The translations under genes were made by a program, and so were the position numbers. Positions 34,561-45,322 of a DNA stretch of 64,000 nt are shown here, one piece after another; position 1 is the first letter of the stretch, and every line of letters starts with the position of its first letter. The stretch lies in the NCBI RefSeq assembly GCF_029407905.1, contig NC_073624.1:108190001-108254000 (forward strand), in the 5' to 3' direction. The stretch is from Bubalus kerabau. Lineage: Eukaryota; Chordata; Mammalia; Artiodactyla; Bovidae. The notes below the pieces were generated by a model that was not told where the DNA came from, ran no database searches, and saw only the letters and a list, made by a program, of their open reading frames with translations.

Positions 34561-35210
34561 TCTTGGATCAATTAAGATTAAGAAAATTAGAAGTTTTTAT
34601 TTTATATTCTTTCTTCAGTATTCCATCTTTCTTCATGTAGATTTGAATTTTTTGACCTCTATTTTTTTCCCTCCTCTTCAAAGAACTCATTTTAACATTG
34701 TTTGAAAGGCTGTTCTACCTGAAATACTTTCAATTTTTGTTTGAGAAAGTCCTTGTTTCTCCTTAATTTGGAGAAACAATTTTGGAGGGTACAAATTTCT
34801 AGGTTGGTGGGTTTTTTTGTTTTTGTTTCTCTCTCAATATTTTATATTATTTTACTCTCTTCTCACTTGCATGATTTCTGAGGAGAAGCTGGAGGTTTCT
34901 ATTGAGATAACTTTGAGCTCAGAGATTCTTCCTTTAGCTGTATCCAGTATACTAATAAAGCTATTCTTCATCTTGTTAGTGTTTTTGATTTCTAAGATTT
35001 ATCAGTATTTTCAGTCTCTTTTTAGAATTACCATTTCTCTGTTTACAATATCCATCTGTTTTGCAGGTTGTCTACTTTATCCATTAGAGTCATGAGCATC
35101 TTAATCATAGTTGTCTTAAATCCCCACCCTGATTATTCTAACATCCCTGCCATGTCTAGTTTTGATATTTTCTATGTTTCTTCAAATTGAATTGTTTGCT
35201 TTTTAGAATG
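34561..35210. mobile_element. L1M-like AT-rich segment
   Basis: 'ACAAATTTCTAGGTTGGTGG', 'TTTCTGAGGAGAAGCTGGAG' and 'CAGGTTGTCTACTTTATCCA' resemble a common T-rich mammalian repeat segment associated with old L1s. Orientation and exact family are uncertain. Confidence 0.4.
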
Positions 35211-35714
35211 TCTTGCCATTTTTTTTTCTTGATAGCTGGACAGGATGTACCACATAAAAGAGCTGCTATAAATAAACCTTCAGTAATGAGGTTCAGAGAG
35301 TTCAAGAGAGGGGAAGCTTCCTGCAGACCCTACACTGGTCTCAGTTATTTAGTGAGCCTGCACCTCTAGACTGTGAACTTCGCCAGTATTTGTAAGTTTT
35401 TATTTTTTAAGTTTTCTCTCCCCTTAGATGGGAGAGTGTCCAGAGTAGGGTGGAGTTGAAGGTCTGCTTTCCCTCAGATTAGTTAGGCTCTGACAACGCT
35501 CCAGCAGCTTATGCTCTGATTAACTGGTTTCTCTTGATGGCAGGCCCTGTTATGAATGAAAGAGAGCTCTGACATATTTTTAAAATGCTATTCTTCCCTT
35601 GTGGAAGTATGAGGTGACTTTTCTCCAATATCTACTGTGAGAACCTGGTCAAACTCTTCAAGGTAAATCTCACAAAACTGGGTGACAGGCGGTGGGGGGA
35701 CTATGAATGAATCG
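35211..35714. other. unassigned DNA
   Basis: May continue the preceding old repeat. No gene is recognised. Confidence 0.3.
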
Positions 35715-35723
35715 TCTTGGGAG

Positions 35724-35798
35724 TTTTTTTTTTTTAATTTAATTTTATTTTTAAACCTCAAACACTGTATTAGTTTTGCCAAACATCAAAACAAAACA
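35724..35798 (-). mobile_element. bovine L1 3'-end micro-insertion (75 bp)
   Basis: Reverse of the bovine L1 tail: T run, 'ATTTTATTTTTAAACCTCAA', 'GTATTAGTTTTGCCAAACAT'. The TSD TCTTGGGAG lies at 35715-35723 and 35799-35807. Confidence 0.95.
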
Positions 35799-35807
35799 TC
35801 TTGGGAG

Positions 35808-36126
35808 CTTTTAACTTTCAGAATTGTTTACAGTGAAACTCAGCAATTTGCCAATAAACTACAGTATAAATTTTCCACTCAGGTGTTGGCTCCCAGGGTA
35901 ATTTTCTTTCATGAGTCTTTGCTCAGGGAAGCCTATGCCTTCACTGTGGTCTTCTCACTGTCTTACCAGTCTTGGGGGTAGTGCTTTGGCTTGTGTCATC
36001 ACCTCTCTTAAATATCATAAAAGAGCTGTTGATTTTTCATTTGCTCAGTTTTTTACTTATTGTTAGGACAGAATGATGATTAAAATACATAACTAGAGGC
36101 TAAAGGTCCCTGTGCAGGTATTTTTG
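35808..36126. other. unassigned DNA
   Basis: Nothing recognised. Confidence 0.3.
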
Positions 36127-36133
36127 TATATTA

Positions 36134-39100
36134 GATCAGATCAGATCAGATCAGTCACTCAGTCATGTCCGACTCTTTGCAACCCCATGAATCGCAGCAC
36201 GCCAGGCCTCCCTGTCCATCACCAACTCCCGGAGTTCACTCAGACTCACGTCCATCGAGTCAGTGATGCCATCCAGCCATCTCATCCTCTGTCGTCCCCT
36301 TCTCCTTCTGCCTCCAATCCCTCCCAGCATCAGAGTCTTTTCCAATGAGTCAACTCTTCTCATGAGGTGGCCAAAGTACTGGAGTTTCAGCTTTAGCATC
36401 ATTCCTTCCAAAGAAATCCCAGGGCTGATCTCCTTCAGAGTGGACTGGTTGGATCTCCTTGCAGTCCAAGGGACTCTCAAGAGTCTTCTCCAACACCACA
36501 GTTCAAAAGCATCAATTCTTCAGCGCTCAGCCTTCTTCACAGTCCAACTCTCACATCCATACATGACCACAGGAAAAACCATAGCCTTGACTAGACGAAC
36601 CTTGTTGGCAAAGTAATGTCTCTGCTTTTCAATGTGCTATCTAGGTTGGTCATAACATTCCTTCCAAAGAGTAAACGTCTTTTAATTTCATGGCTGCAGT
36701 CACCATCTGTAGTGATTTTGCAGCCCCCCAAAATAAAGTCTGACACTATTTCCACTGTTTCTCCATCTATCTGCCATGAAGTGATGGGACCGGATGCCAT
36801 GATCTTCTTTTTCTGAATGTTGAGCTTTAAGCCAACTTTTTCACTCTCCACTTTCACTTTCATCAAGAGGCTTTTTAGTTTCTCTTCACTTTCTGCCATA
36901 AGGGTGGTGTCATCTGCATATCTGAGGTTATTGATATTTCTCCCGGCAATCTTGATTCCCGCTTGTGTTTCTTCCAGTCCAGCGTTTCTCATGATATACT
37001 CTGCATAGAAGTTGAATAAGCAGGGTGACAATATACAGCCTTGACGAACTCCTTTTCCTATTTGGAACCAGCCTGTTCCATGTCCAGTTCTAACTGTTGC
37101 TTCCTGATCTGCACACAAATTTCTCAAGAGGCAGATCAGGTAGTCTGATATTCCCATCTCTTTCAGAATTTTCCACAGTTTATTGTGATCCACATAGTCA
37201 AAGGCTTTGGCATAGTCAATAAAGCAGAAAGAGATGCTTTTCTGGAACTCTCTTGCTTTTTCCATGATCCAGCAGATGTTGTCAATTTGATCTCTGGTTC
37301 CTCTGCCGTTTGTAAAACCAGCTTGAACATCAGGAAGTTCACGGTTCACATATTGCTGAAGCCTGTCTTGGAGAATTTTGAGCATTGCTTTACTAGTGTG
37401 TGAGATGAGTGCAATTGTGCGGTAGTTTGAGCATTCTTTGGCATTGCCTTTCTTTGGGATTGGAATGAAAACGGACCTTTTCCAGTCCTGTGGCCACTGC
37501 TGAGTTTTCCAAATTTGCTGGCATATTGAGTGCAGCACTTTCACAGCATCATCTTTCAGGATTTGGAATAGCTCAACTGGAATTCCATCACCTCCACTAG
37601 CTTTGTTTGTAGTGATGCTTTCTAAAGCCCACTTGACTTCACATTCCAGGATGTCTGGCTCTAGGTCAGTGATCACACCATCGTGGTTATCTGGGTTGTG
37701 AAGATCTTTTTTGTACAGTTCTTCTGGGTATTCTTGCCATCTCTTCTTAATATCTTCTGCTTCTGTTAGGTCCATACCATTTCTGTCCTTTATCGAGCCC
37801 ATCTTTGCATGAAATGTTCCTTTGGTATCTCTGATTTTCTTGAAGAGATCCCTAGTCTTTCCCATTTTGTTGTTTTCCTCTATTTCTTTGCATTGATCTC
37901 TGAAGAAGGCTTTCTTATCTCTTCTTGCTATTCTTTGGAATTCTGCATTCAGATGGTTATATCTTTCCTTTTCTCCTTTACTTTTCACTTCTCTTCTTTT
38001 CACAGCTATTTGTAAGGCCTCCCCAGACAGCCATTTTGCTTTTTTGCATTTCTTTTCTATGGGAATGGTCTTGATCCCTGTCTCCTGTACAATGTCACGA
38101 ACCTCATTCCATAGTTCATCAGGCACTCTATCTATCAGATCTAAGCCCTTAATTCTATTTCTCACTTCCACTGTATAACATAAGGGATTTGATTTAGACC
38201 TGAATGGTCTAGTGGTTTTCCTTACTTTCTTCAATTTAAGTCTGTATTTGGCAATAAGGAGTTCATGATCTGAGCCACAGGCAGTTCCTGGTCTTCTTTT
38301 TGCTGACTGTATAGAGCTTCCTCATCTTTGGCTGCAAAGAATATAATCAATCTGATTTCAGTGTTGACTATCTGGTGATGTCCATGTATAGAGTCTTCTC
38401 TTGTGTTGTTGGAAGAGGGTGTTTGTTATGACCAGTGCATTTTCTTGGCAAAACTCTATTAGAGTTTGCCCTGCTTCATTCCGTATTTCAAGGCCAAATT
38501 TGCCTGTTACTCCAGGTGTTTCTTGACTTCCTACTTTTGCATTCCAGTCCCCTATAATGAAAAGGACATCTGTTTTGGGTGTTAGTTCTAAAAGGTCTTG
38601 TAAGTTTTCATAGAACCATTCTACTTCAGCTTCTTAGGCATTACTGGTTGGGGCATAGACTTGGATTACTGTGATATTGAATGGTTTGCCTTGGAAACGA
38701 ACAGAGATCATTCTGTCATTTTTGAGATTGCATACAAGTACTGCATTTCGGACTCTTTTGTTGACCATGATGGCCACTCCATTTCTTCTGAGGGATTCCT
38801 GCCCGCAGTAGTAGATATAATGGTCATCTGAGTTAAATTCATCCATTCCAGTCCATTTCAGTTTGCTGATTCCTAGAATGTCGACATTCACTCTTGCCAT
38901 CTCTTGTTTGACCACTTCCAATTTGCCTTGATTCATGGGCCTGACATTCCAGGTTCCTATGCAATATTGCTCTTTACAGCATCGGACCTTGCTTCTATCA
39001 CCAGTCACATTCACAGCTGGGTATTCTTTTTGCTTTGGCTCCATCCCTTCATTCTTTCTGGAGTTATTTCCCCACTGATCTCCAGTAGCATATTGGGCAC

Positions 39101-39297
39101 CTACTGACCTGGGGAGTTTCTCTTTCAGTATCCTATCATTTTGCCTTTTCATAGTGTTCATGGGGTTCTCAAGGCAAGAATACTGAAGTGGTTTGCCATT
39201 CCCTTCTCCAGTGGACCACATTCTGTCAGATCTCTCCACCATGACCTGCCTGCCTTGGGTTGCCCCACGGGCATGGCGTAGTTTCATTGAGTTAGAC
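36134..39297 (-). mobile_element. near full-length BovB LINE (RTE clade)
   Basis: About 3.16 kb, close to the usual 3.2 kb of BovB. Read on the plus strand it starts with the (GATCA)n 3' tail at 36134 and ends at the 5' region by 39297. Flanks share ATATTA (36128-36133 and 39298-39303), a plausible TSD. It is the best-preserved copy here and carries the same 3' variants as the copies at 6364 and 52877. The single endonuclease-RT ORF is damaged, as described in the next entries. Confidence 0.95.
36591..38321 (-). pseudogene. BovB reverse transcriptase domain (long open remnant)
   Basis: The same frame as the endonuclease part stays open from just below the TGA at 38322-38324 to about 36591, roughly 577 codons. 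It starts with the endonuclease C-terminal motif CGSDHELLIAK (SDH codons 38265-38273). It continues with RT blocks: NKASGGDGIPVELFQ, WPQDWKRSVFIPIPKK, FCFIDYAKAFDYVD, and the catalytic box YADD at 36909-36920. A one-base deletion near 36601 (CCTTGTTGG for CCTTTGTTGG) shifts the frame, and the C-terminal domain continues in another frame (36480-36163). Normally this enzyme copies BovB RNA at nicked DNA. Here it is not made intact. Confidence 0.93.
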
Positions 39298-39299
39298 AT
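38637..39299 (-). pseudogene. BovB apurinic-type endonuclease domain, N-terminal part
   Basis: Open frame of 221 codons from 39299 to the TAA at 38634-38636. It shows APE-type endonuclease motifs: GTWNVRP at about residues 114-120, VDILGIS at about 138-144, NGVAIMVNKR and ITVIQVYAPTS near the end. In this family the domain nicks target DNA to prime reverse transcription. The conserved glutamate after GIS is lysine here (codon 38862-38864), which should abolish metal-dependent catalysis. The copy at 42657 keeps ISELKW. The region 38358-38360 downstream has a further TGA. Confidence 0.9.
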
Positions 39300-39303
39300 A
39301 TTA

Positions 39304-39389
39304 ATTATACTTCAAAAATCTGTTAAAAAATAAAAGAATATATATTTCGTGTTGTATGAAGCTTATTCTTCATGATGATTAAAGAAGGC
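39304..39389. other. unassigned short gap
   Basis: AT-rich flank of the BovB. Nothing recognised. Confidence 0.3.
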
Positions 39390-39930
39390 AAGATTGACAA
39401 GACCGTGAGGGTAAAAACACTTTCATACACAGAAAGTGAACAATGATAAAATCCCTATGGAGATTTGAATAAAATCTTATAAAACACATTTATTTTGTTT
39501 ATTTGCTCAGCAATCTCATTTTAGGAATTTTCCCTAAAGACACATATTCACTAACTTGAAAATAAATAAACAATGACATAATATCAAAAGCAAAATACAG
39601 GCACAAATACATTCACAAATACAATTTTCAAGCAATATGTTAGAAATAATCCAATAACATACATAGATCATTGACTGGAAAAATACATAAATCTATAATG
39701 AAACATAATACTATTAAAATTGCATTTATGAAAACGTGTATGCAGTTTTGTTGTAGTCTAATGAGAATACTATGCAGCTATAAAAATATTTAAAATATCT
39801 CTTTGAACTTATATGGTATGTTTTCTAGTCTATAAAGTTTATAAACAAGGTCTATCAGTATATATACTATGTTACTTTTTATGTAAAAAATACAAATAAG
39901 GTTTGTTTTGAAGAATTTATGCAGGAACAA
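39390..39930 (+). mobile_element. L1M 3'-end fragment
   Basis: Decayed L1M 3' region: 'GAGAATACTATGCAGCTATA', 'ATGTTACTTTTTATGTAAAA', 'AATCTCATTTTAGGAATTTT'. No frame. Confidence 0.6.
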
Positions 39931-40985
39931 AAGACTTCCAAAACTAATGAAATTAGGTGTTTATAGGAGTAAGTTTGAAAGTGATAAAAACGTGGATTCA
40001 ACTTTTGTGACCACAGCTTTGAACTTAAAATCATGTTATTATCATATATCTAAAACTCAAGTTAAATTTCTTTGTGAGAGTAGAAAGTAAGGATATTTAT
40101 ATTTTCAGGAACAACTGTTCTTACTCTGGATAAAGAGAGATACAGACTCCGGGAAGGGAGATGAGAGGAGAATTACATTGAACTGTAATTAAAGGCATCA
40201 AGGCTAAGTCATTGCTAAAAAACAAGAAAGAGGGACTCCTCATTAGCAATGGGCATATTCTATGCCCACTCTAAATACTATTCCCTACTGACAAAAAAAA
40301 AAAAAAAAAAAAGAAAGAAAGAAAAGCAACCAACCAACAAACCAAATGAACAAAAAAAAACACAAGTGCTTCTTTTAGAAATAATTGGTTATTGTTCTGG
40401 GTCAAGAGCATTTCAAAGTAAGGTAAAATATCTAATTGTCCAATAAAGTGAAGAAAATGCTCTGAGACTAATGGAAATCTGGCAAAAACACACAGGAGCC
40501 AGATTAAACAGCTCCCACTGGCAGAAAATGAGCTTCAAAATGAATAATGACAGAAATAAATTCCAACATACTGATGTCCAAAAAAGAATATACAAGTCTG
40601 TACTTACCCTAAAACAAAATAATACTTAAAAGGTAACAGAGGGGCAAAGGAAAAACTTTTCTTTATAAAATAATGCTACTAAGCAAACATGGAACTTCAT
40701 TTCACTGAAAATTCACGGTATGTTTTGTAGAAGACATCCATTCACATAAAGCACTTTACAGAAATGAACTTAAAAATGAATATTCTGGAATGTTGTATTT
40801 GAAATTTCCTATGTATTTAAGAGCATTCATAATGAACTCTAGTTTAAAATATTAAGGTACAGTGACATAAGCTCACTTAGAGGTTGGTAAAAATGTAAGT
40901 CACAATCCTTTTTCCAAATTATGGGTATATATTTTAAGTTCTATGGGCAAAGATGGATATCGCTTTGTAAGTATGCATATTATAT
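39931..40985. other. unassigned DNA with an A-rich tract
   Basis: A purine-rich run at about 40293-40365 (A21 followed by GAAAGAAAG and AACC-type units). The rest is not assignable and carries no convincing ORF. Confidence 0.35.
40293..40366. repeat. A-rich simple sequence
   Basis: Long A run with GAAA and CAACC variants, possibly the tail of an unrecognised old retroelement. Confidence 0.8.
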
Positions 40986-40987
40986 AT

Positions 40988-41240
40988 CGGAGAAGGCCCT
41001 GGCACCCCACTCTAGTACTCTTGCCTGGAAACTCCCATGGACAGAGGAGCCTGGTAGGCTGCAGTCCATGGGGTCGCTGGGGGTCAGACACGACTAAGTG
41101 ACTTCACTTTCATGCATTGGAGAAGGAAATGGCAACCCACTCCAGTGTTCTTGCCTGGAGAATCCCAGGGGTGGCAGAGCTTAGTGGGCTGCTGTATATG
41201 GGGTCGCACAGAGTTGGACACAACTGAAGTGACTTAGCAG
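40988..41240 (+). mobile_element. BOV-A2 SINE (dimer)
   Basis: Two BovA units starting GGAGAAGGCCCTGGCACCCC and GGAGAAGGAAATGGCAACCC, tail TTAGCAGCAGCA. Flanking CATATTATATAT / CATTATCATATAT look like an imperfect TSD. Confidence 0.93.
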
Positions 41241-41263
41241 CAGCATTATCATATATGAAGAAA

Positions 41264-41469
41264 AGTGTTAGTTGCTCAGTTGTATCTGATTCTTTGTGAC
41301 CCCATGGACTGTAGCCTACCAGGCTTCTCTGTCCATGGAATTTTCCAAGCAAGAATACTGGAGTGGGTTTCCATTTCCTTCTCCAGGGGATCTTCCCAAC
41401 CCAAGGGTCAAACCTGGGTCTCCTGCATTACAAGCTGATTCTTTACTGTCTGAGTCACCAAGGAAGCCC
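41264..41469 (-). mobile_element. Bov-tA SINE
   Basis: Reverse Bov-tA from 'AGTGTTAGTTGCTCAGTTGT' to 'TCTGAGTCACCAAGGAAGCC'. It sits only about 25 bp from the BOV-A2. A shared TATATGA motif borders it on both sides. Confidence 0.93.
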
Positions 41470-41579
41470 CTTATAATATATGACACACTGTCAAATATAT
41501 ATGATTACACAACAAATGCAAAACAAATAAAATAATTTTATATACCTTTTTTGCTTAAAATATATCATGTAGTCCTATT

Positions 41580-42215
41580 GTGAAGTCAAAAACACCCAAA
41601 CTTAGCTCCTACAAGGCTCTGCCTGGACTGGCCCTTCCCTTCCTTCTTCCATGTTCTACATTTATATGCACACCATTCATTGTCTCATGGTTGAACCTAT
41701 CAATCTCTTTCCTGCCTCAGAGCATTCATGCCTGGGAGATCCATGTTCAATTCTGGGTTTGGGAAGATCCCCTGGAGAAGGAAATGGCAACCCACTCCAG
41801 TATTCTTGCCTGGAGAAGCCCATGGACAGAGGAGCCACAGGGTTGCAAAGAGTCAGACACAACTAAGTGACTGACACTTTCACTTTTCTTTTCAATGGTT
41901 TCCCTCCCATTCTTTTCATAACTTCATTTGTTATTTTTTTTTTATCAGACAGTATATTTTAGCTGACCACCTCATACTCTCAATTGCTTTATTCTTCTCA
42001 TTAGGCTATCATTATTCCTTCAGAGAACTTTAAAAAATTGTCAATATTTACTTTAGCATTTGTTCACCTGTTTAATGTTTGTTTCTTCCACTAGACTTTG
42101 AATTCCATACTCCTTATAGATGTATATTAACCATGATTTCTCTAAGGCCTAATATGGTGCATAGCATATACCATGGGTATCAATAGAAGTTTTGTAAATA
42201 TGGCAATGAATTTAT
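41580..42215 (+). mobile_element. L2 3' part, interrupted by a SINE
   Basis: 'CTACAAGGCTCTGCCTGGAC', 'CCTGCCTCAGAGCATTCATG', 'TTCACCTGTTTAATGTTTGT', 'AGACTTTGAATTCCATACTC' and 'GGTGCATAGCATATACCATG' follow the L2 ORF2 end and tail. A BovA-bearing SINE lies at 41738-41888. Confidence 0.7.
41738..41888 (+). mobile_element. Bov-tA SINE, partial
   Basis: From the end of the tRNA-related part ('CTGGGTTTGGGAAGATCCCC') through BovA ('CCAGTATTCTTGCCTGGAGA') to 'CTGACACTTTCACTTTTC'. Head missing. A short internal deletion removes the 'CTGGTGGGCTACAGTCCATG' part. Confidence 0.9.
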
Positions 42216-42324
42216 ATTAGCCAATATTATAAACGACTCTTGCTTTAGTATAAACAATTGTCTTATTATTTAAAGTGATTTTAATATAAAACATTTTATT
42301 TTGCTACCCATGTATTTAGCATAG
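42216..42324. other. unassigned short gap
   Basis: AT-rich. Nothing recognised. Confidence 0.3.
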
Positions 42325-42358
42325 GTATTCACTCTAGTATTCTGGCTACAAGATCCCC

Positions 42359-42935
42359 ATGAACTGTATAAAAAAGCAAAAAGATATGACACCAAAAGTG
42401 GAGTCCCCCAGGTGGGAAGGTGTCCAATATGCTACTGGGGAAAAGCGGAGGACAATTACTCTAGAAAGAATACCTTTCTACCCTGGAGCTAAAAAAATAG
42501 CTCCAGGAAGAATGAAGTGGCTGAGACAAAGCAGAAATGACACTCAGTTGTGGATGTGTCTGTTGATGAAAGTAAAATCTGATGTTGTAAAGAATAGTAT
42601 TGCAAAGGAACATGAAATATTAGGTCCATGAATCAAGGTAAATTGAATGTGGTCATTTGGAGATGACAAGAATAAACATCAACATCTTGAGAATCAGTGA
42701 ACTAAAATGGAGAGAAATGGGTGAATTTAATTCAGATGCCCATAATATCTACTACTGTGTGCAAGAATCCCATAGAAGAAATGTAGTAGCCCTCATAATC
42801 AACAAAAGAACCTTAAATGCAGTACTTGGGTACAATTTCAAAAATGACAGTATGATCTCAGTTCGTTTCCAAGGCAAACCATTCACAGTAATCCAAGTCT
42901 ATGCCCAAACCACTGAAGAAGATGAAGTTAATTAG
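42359..42935 (+). pseudogene. BovB endonuclease remnant
   Basis: Two open pieces (42359-42631 and 42657-42935) cover the N-terminal domain. The second keeps NINILRISELKWREMGEF, so the family glutamate is present here, and IQVYAQT near its end. Frame breaks around 42632 and 42933 inactivate it. Confidence 0.85.
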
Positions 42936-42996
42936 TTCTATGAAGACCTACAAGACCTCTTAGAGCTAACACCAAAAAAAGATGTCCTAAAGATTC

Positions 42997-43534
42997 TTAC
43001 TCCTTGGAAGGAAAGTTATGACCAACCTAGATAGCATATTCAAAAGCAGAGACATTACTTTGCCAACAAAGGTCCGTCTAGTCAAGGCTATGGTTTTTCC
43101 AGTGGTCATGTATGGATGTGACAGTTGGACTGTGAAGAAGGCTGAGTGCTGAAGAATTGATGCTTTTGAACTGTGGTGTTGGAGAAGACTTTTGAGAGTC
43201 CCTTGGACTGCAAGGAGATCCAATCAGTCATTTCTGAAGGAGATCAGCCCTGGGATTTCTTTGGAAGGACTGATTCTAAAGCTGAAACTCCAGTACTTTG
43301 GCCAACTCATGCAAAGAGTTGACTCATTGGAAAAGACTCTGATGCTGGGAGGGATTGGGGGCAGGAGGAGAAGGGGACGACAGAGGATGAGATGGCTGGA
43401 TGGCATCACTGACTCAATGGACATGAGTCTGAGTGAACTCTGGGAGTTGGTGATGGACAGGGAGGCCTGGCGTGCTGCGATTCATGTGGTCGCAAAGAGT
43501 CGGACACGACTGAGTGACTGAACTGAACTGAACT
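42997..43534 (+). mobile_element. younger BovB 3' fragment nested in BovB
   Basis: Sense BovB C-terminal region starting 'TTACTCCTTGGAAGGAAAGT' and ending with the CTGAACTGAACTGAACT tail. The short TSD GATTC lies at 42992-42996 and 43535-43539. The host BovB resumes with 'CACAGGTGATCGGAATGCAA', the step that should follow 'AAAAAAGATGTCCTA'. Confidence 0.93.
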
Positions 43535-43783
43535 GATTCATCACAGGTGATCGGAATGCAAAAGTAGGAATTCAAGAGATAACTGGAGAAACAGGCAAGT
43601 TTGCCCTTCCTTGGGGTACAAAATGAAGCAGTGCAAAGGCTAACAGAATTCCGATGAAAGAATGCACTGGTCATAGCAAATACCCTTGTTCAACAACACA
43701 AAAAATGACTTTACACATGGAAACCACCAAATGGTCAATACAGAAATCACATTGATCAGATTCTTTGTAGCTGAAGAAGCTGT

Positions 43784-45240
43784 ATGCAGTCAGCAAAAAC
43801 AAGACCTGGAGCTGCCTGTGGCTCAAATCATCAGCTCCTTATAGCAAAATTCAGGATTAAACTAAAGAAAGTGGGTAAAACCAGTAGGCCAGTCAGGTAT
43901 GACCTAAATCAAATCTTCTATGATTTTACAGTGGAGGTGACAAATAGATTCAAGAGATTAGATCTAGTAAACAGAGTGCCTGAAGAACTATGGACAAAGG
44001 TTCATAATATTGTACAGGAGACAGTGAACAAAATCATCCTAAAGAAAAAGAAATGCAAGAAGGCAAAGTAGATGTGTGAAGAGGCTTTATAGATAGCTAG
44101 GGAAAGAAGAGACGTGAAAAGCAAGGGAGAAAAGGAAGGGTACACACAGCTAAATATAGAGTTCCACAGAATAGCAAGGCGAGAAAAGAAGGCCTTCTTC
44201 AATGAACAATGCAATTAAATAGGGGAAGACAATAGAAAGGGAAAGACTATAGACCTCTTCAATAAAATTGGAAGCATCAAAAGAACATGCAAAGATGGGC
44301 CAATAAAGGACAGAAATGATAAAAACATAATAGAAGCAGAGGAAATCAAGAAAAGGGATGACAAGAATACAGAGAACTCTACAAAAAGATCTTAATGAAC
44401 TGGATAATCACAATGGTGTGGTCACTCACCTAGAACCAGGCATTTTGGAGTGTGTGGTCAAGTGGGTCTTAGGAATCACTACTGCTAATAAAGCTATTGG
44501 AGATGATGATATTCAGGCAGAGGTATTCAAAATCCTAAAAGATGATGCTGTTAAAAGGTTGTACTCAATATGTCAGCAAGTTTGAAAAATCCAGCAGTGG
44601 CCACAGGACTGGAAAAGGTCAGTATTCATCCCAGTTCCCAAAAAGGGCTGTACTAAACAATGTTCAAACTCTCAGACAATTACACTCATTTCCCACGCTA
44701 GTAAGATTATGCTCAAAATCCTTCAAGCTAGGCTTCAGCAGCATGTGAACCGAGAACTTCCAGATGCTCAAACTGGGTTTAGAAAAGGCAGAGGAACCAG
44801 AGATCAAATTCACTGGATCATAAAGAAAGCAAAGGAATTCCAGAAAATCATCTACTTCTGTTTCATTGACTATGCTAAATCCTTTATGTGGATCATAACA
44901 AACTTTGGAAAAGTCTTAAAGAGTTGGGAATACCAGACCATCTTACCTGTCTCCTAAGAAACCTGTATGAGGGTCAGGAAGCAACAGTTAGAACTTTATA
45001 AGGAACAACTGACTGGTTAAAAATTGAGAAAGGAGTATGACAAGGCTGTTTATTATCACCCTGTTTATTTAACTTATATGCAGAACACATCATGCAAAAT
45101 GCCAGGCTGGATGAAAGTTAAGTTGGAATCAAGAATTCTGGGAGAAATATCAACAGTCTCATATATGCAGATGACACCACTCTAAAGGGACAAAGTGAAG
45201 AGGAACTAAAAGCCTCTTGATGAGGGTGAAAGAGGAGAGT
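43784..45240 (+). pseudogene. BovB reverse transcriptase remnant (old copy)
   Basis: Broken pieces in several frames: CGSNHQLLIAKFRIKLKK (SDH changed to SNH), a linker, NKAIGDDDIQAEVFKIL, FCFIDYAKSFMW, and a YADD box near 45170 followed by further stops. Clearly non-functional. Confidence 0.88.
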
Positions 45241-45265
45241 GAAATAGCTGGCATAAAACTCAATA

Positions 45266-45322
45266 CAGTTATGTAAAGTTTAAAAATAAAATAAAATTAA
45301 AAAAAAAACAACAACAACAAAA
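45266..45322 (+). mobile_element. bovine L1 3'-end micro-insertion (57 bp)
   Basis: Only 'CAGTTATGTAAAGTTTAAAA' to 'AATAAAATAAAATT' plus an A/CAA tail. The TSD AAAACTCAATA lies at 45255-45265 and 45323-45333. It lands inside BovB RT sequence. Confidence 0.95.

Noticed and set aside
36134..36153. Tandem GATCA units as a CRISPR-like or operator array
   Set aside because: The pentamers are the variable BovB 3' tail and recur only at BovB 3' ends (6364, 36134, 52877). The sequence is eukaryotic and there are no spacers.
36591..38234. 547-residue reverse-transcriptase ORF as a possible domesticated host gene
   Set aside because: It lies in a full-length BovB with its 3' tail and a likely TSD, has stops immediately upstream, a frameshift downstream, and no promoter or intron evidence. 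Ordinary LINE decay explains it.
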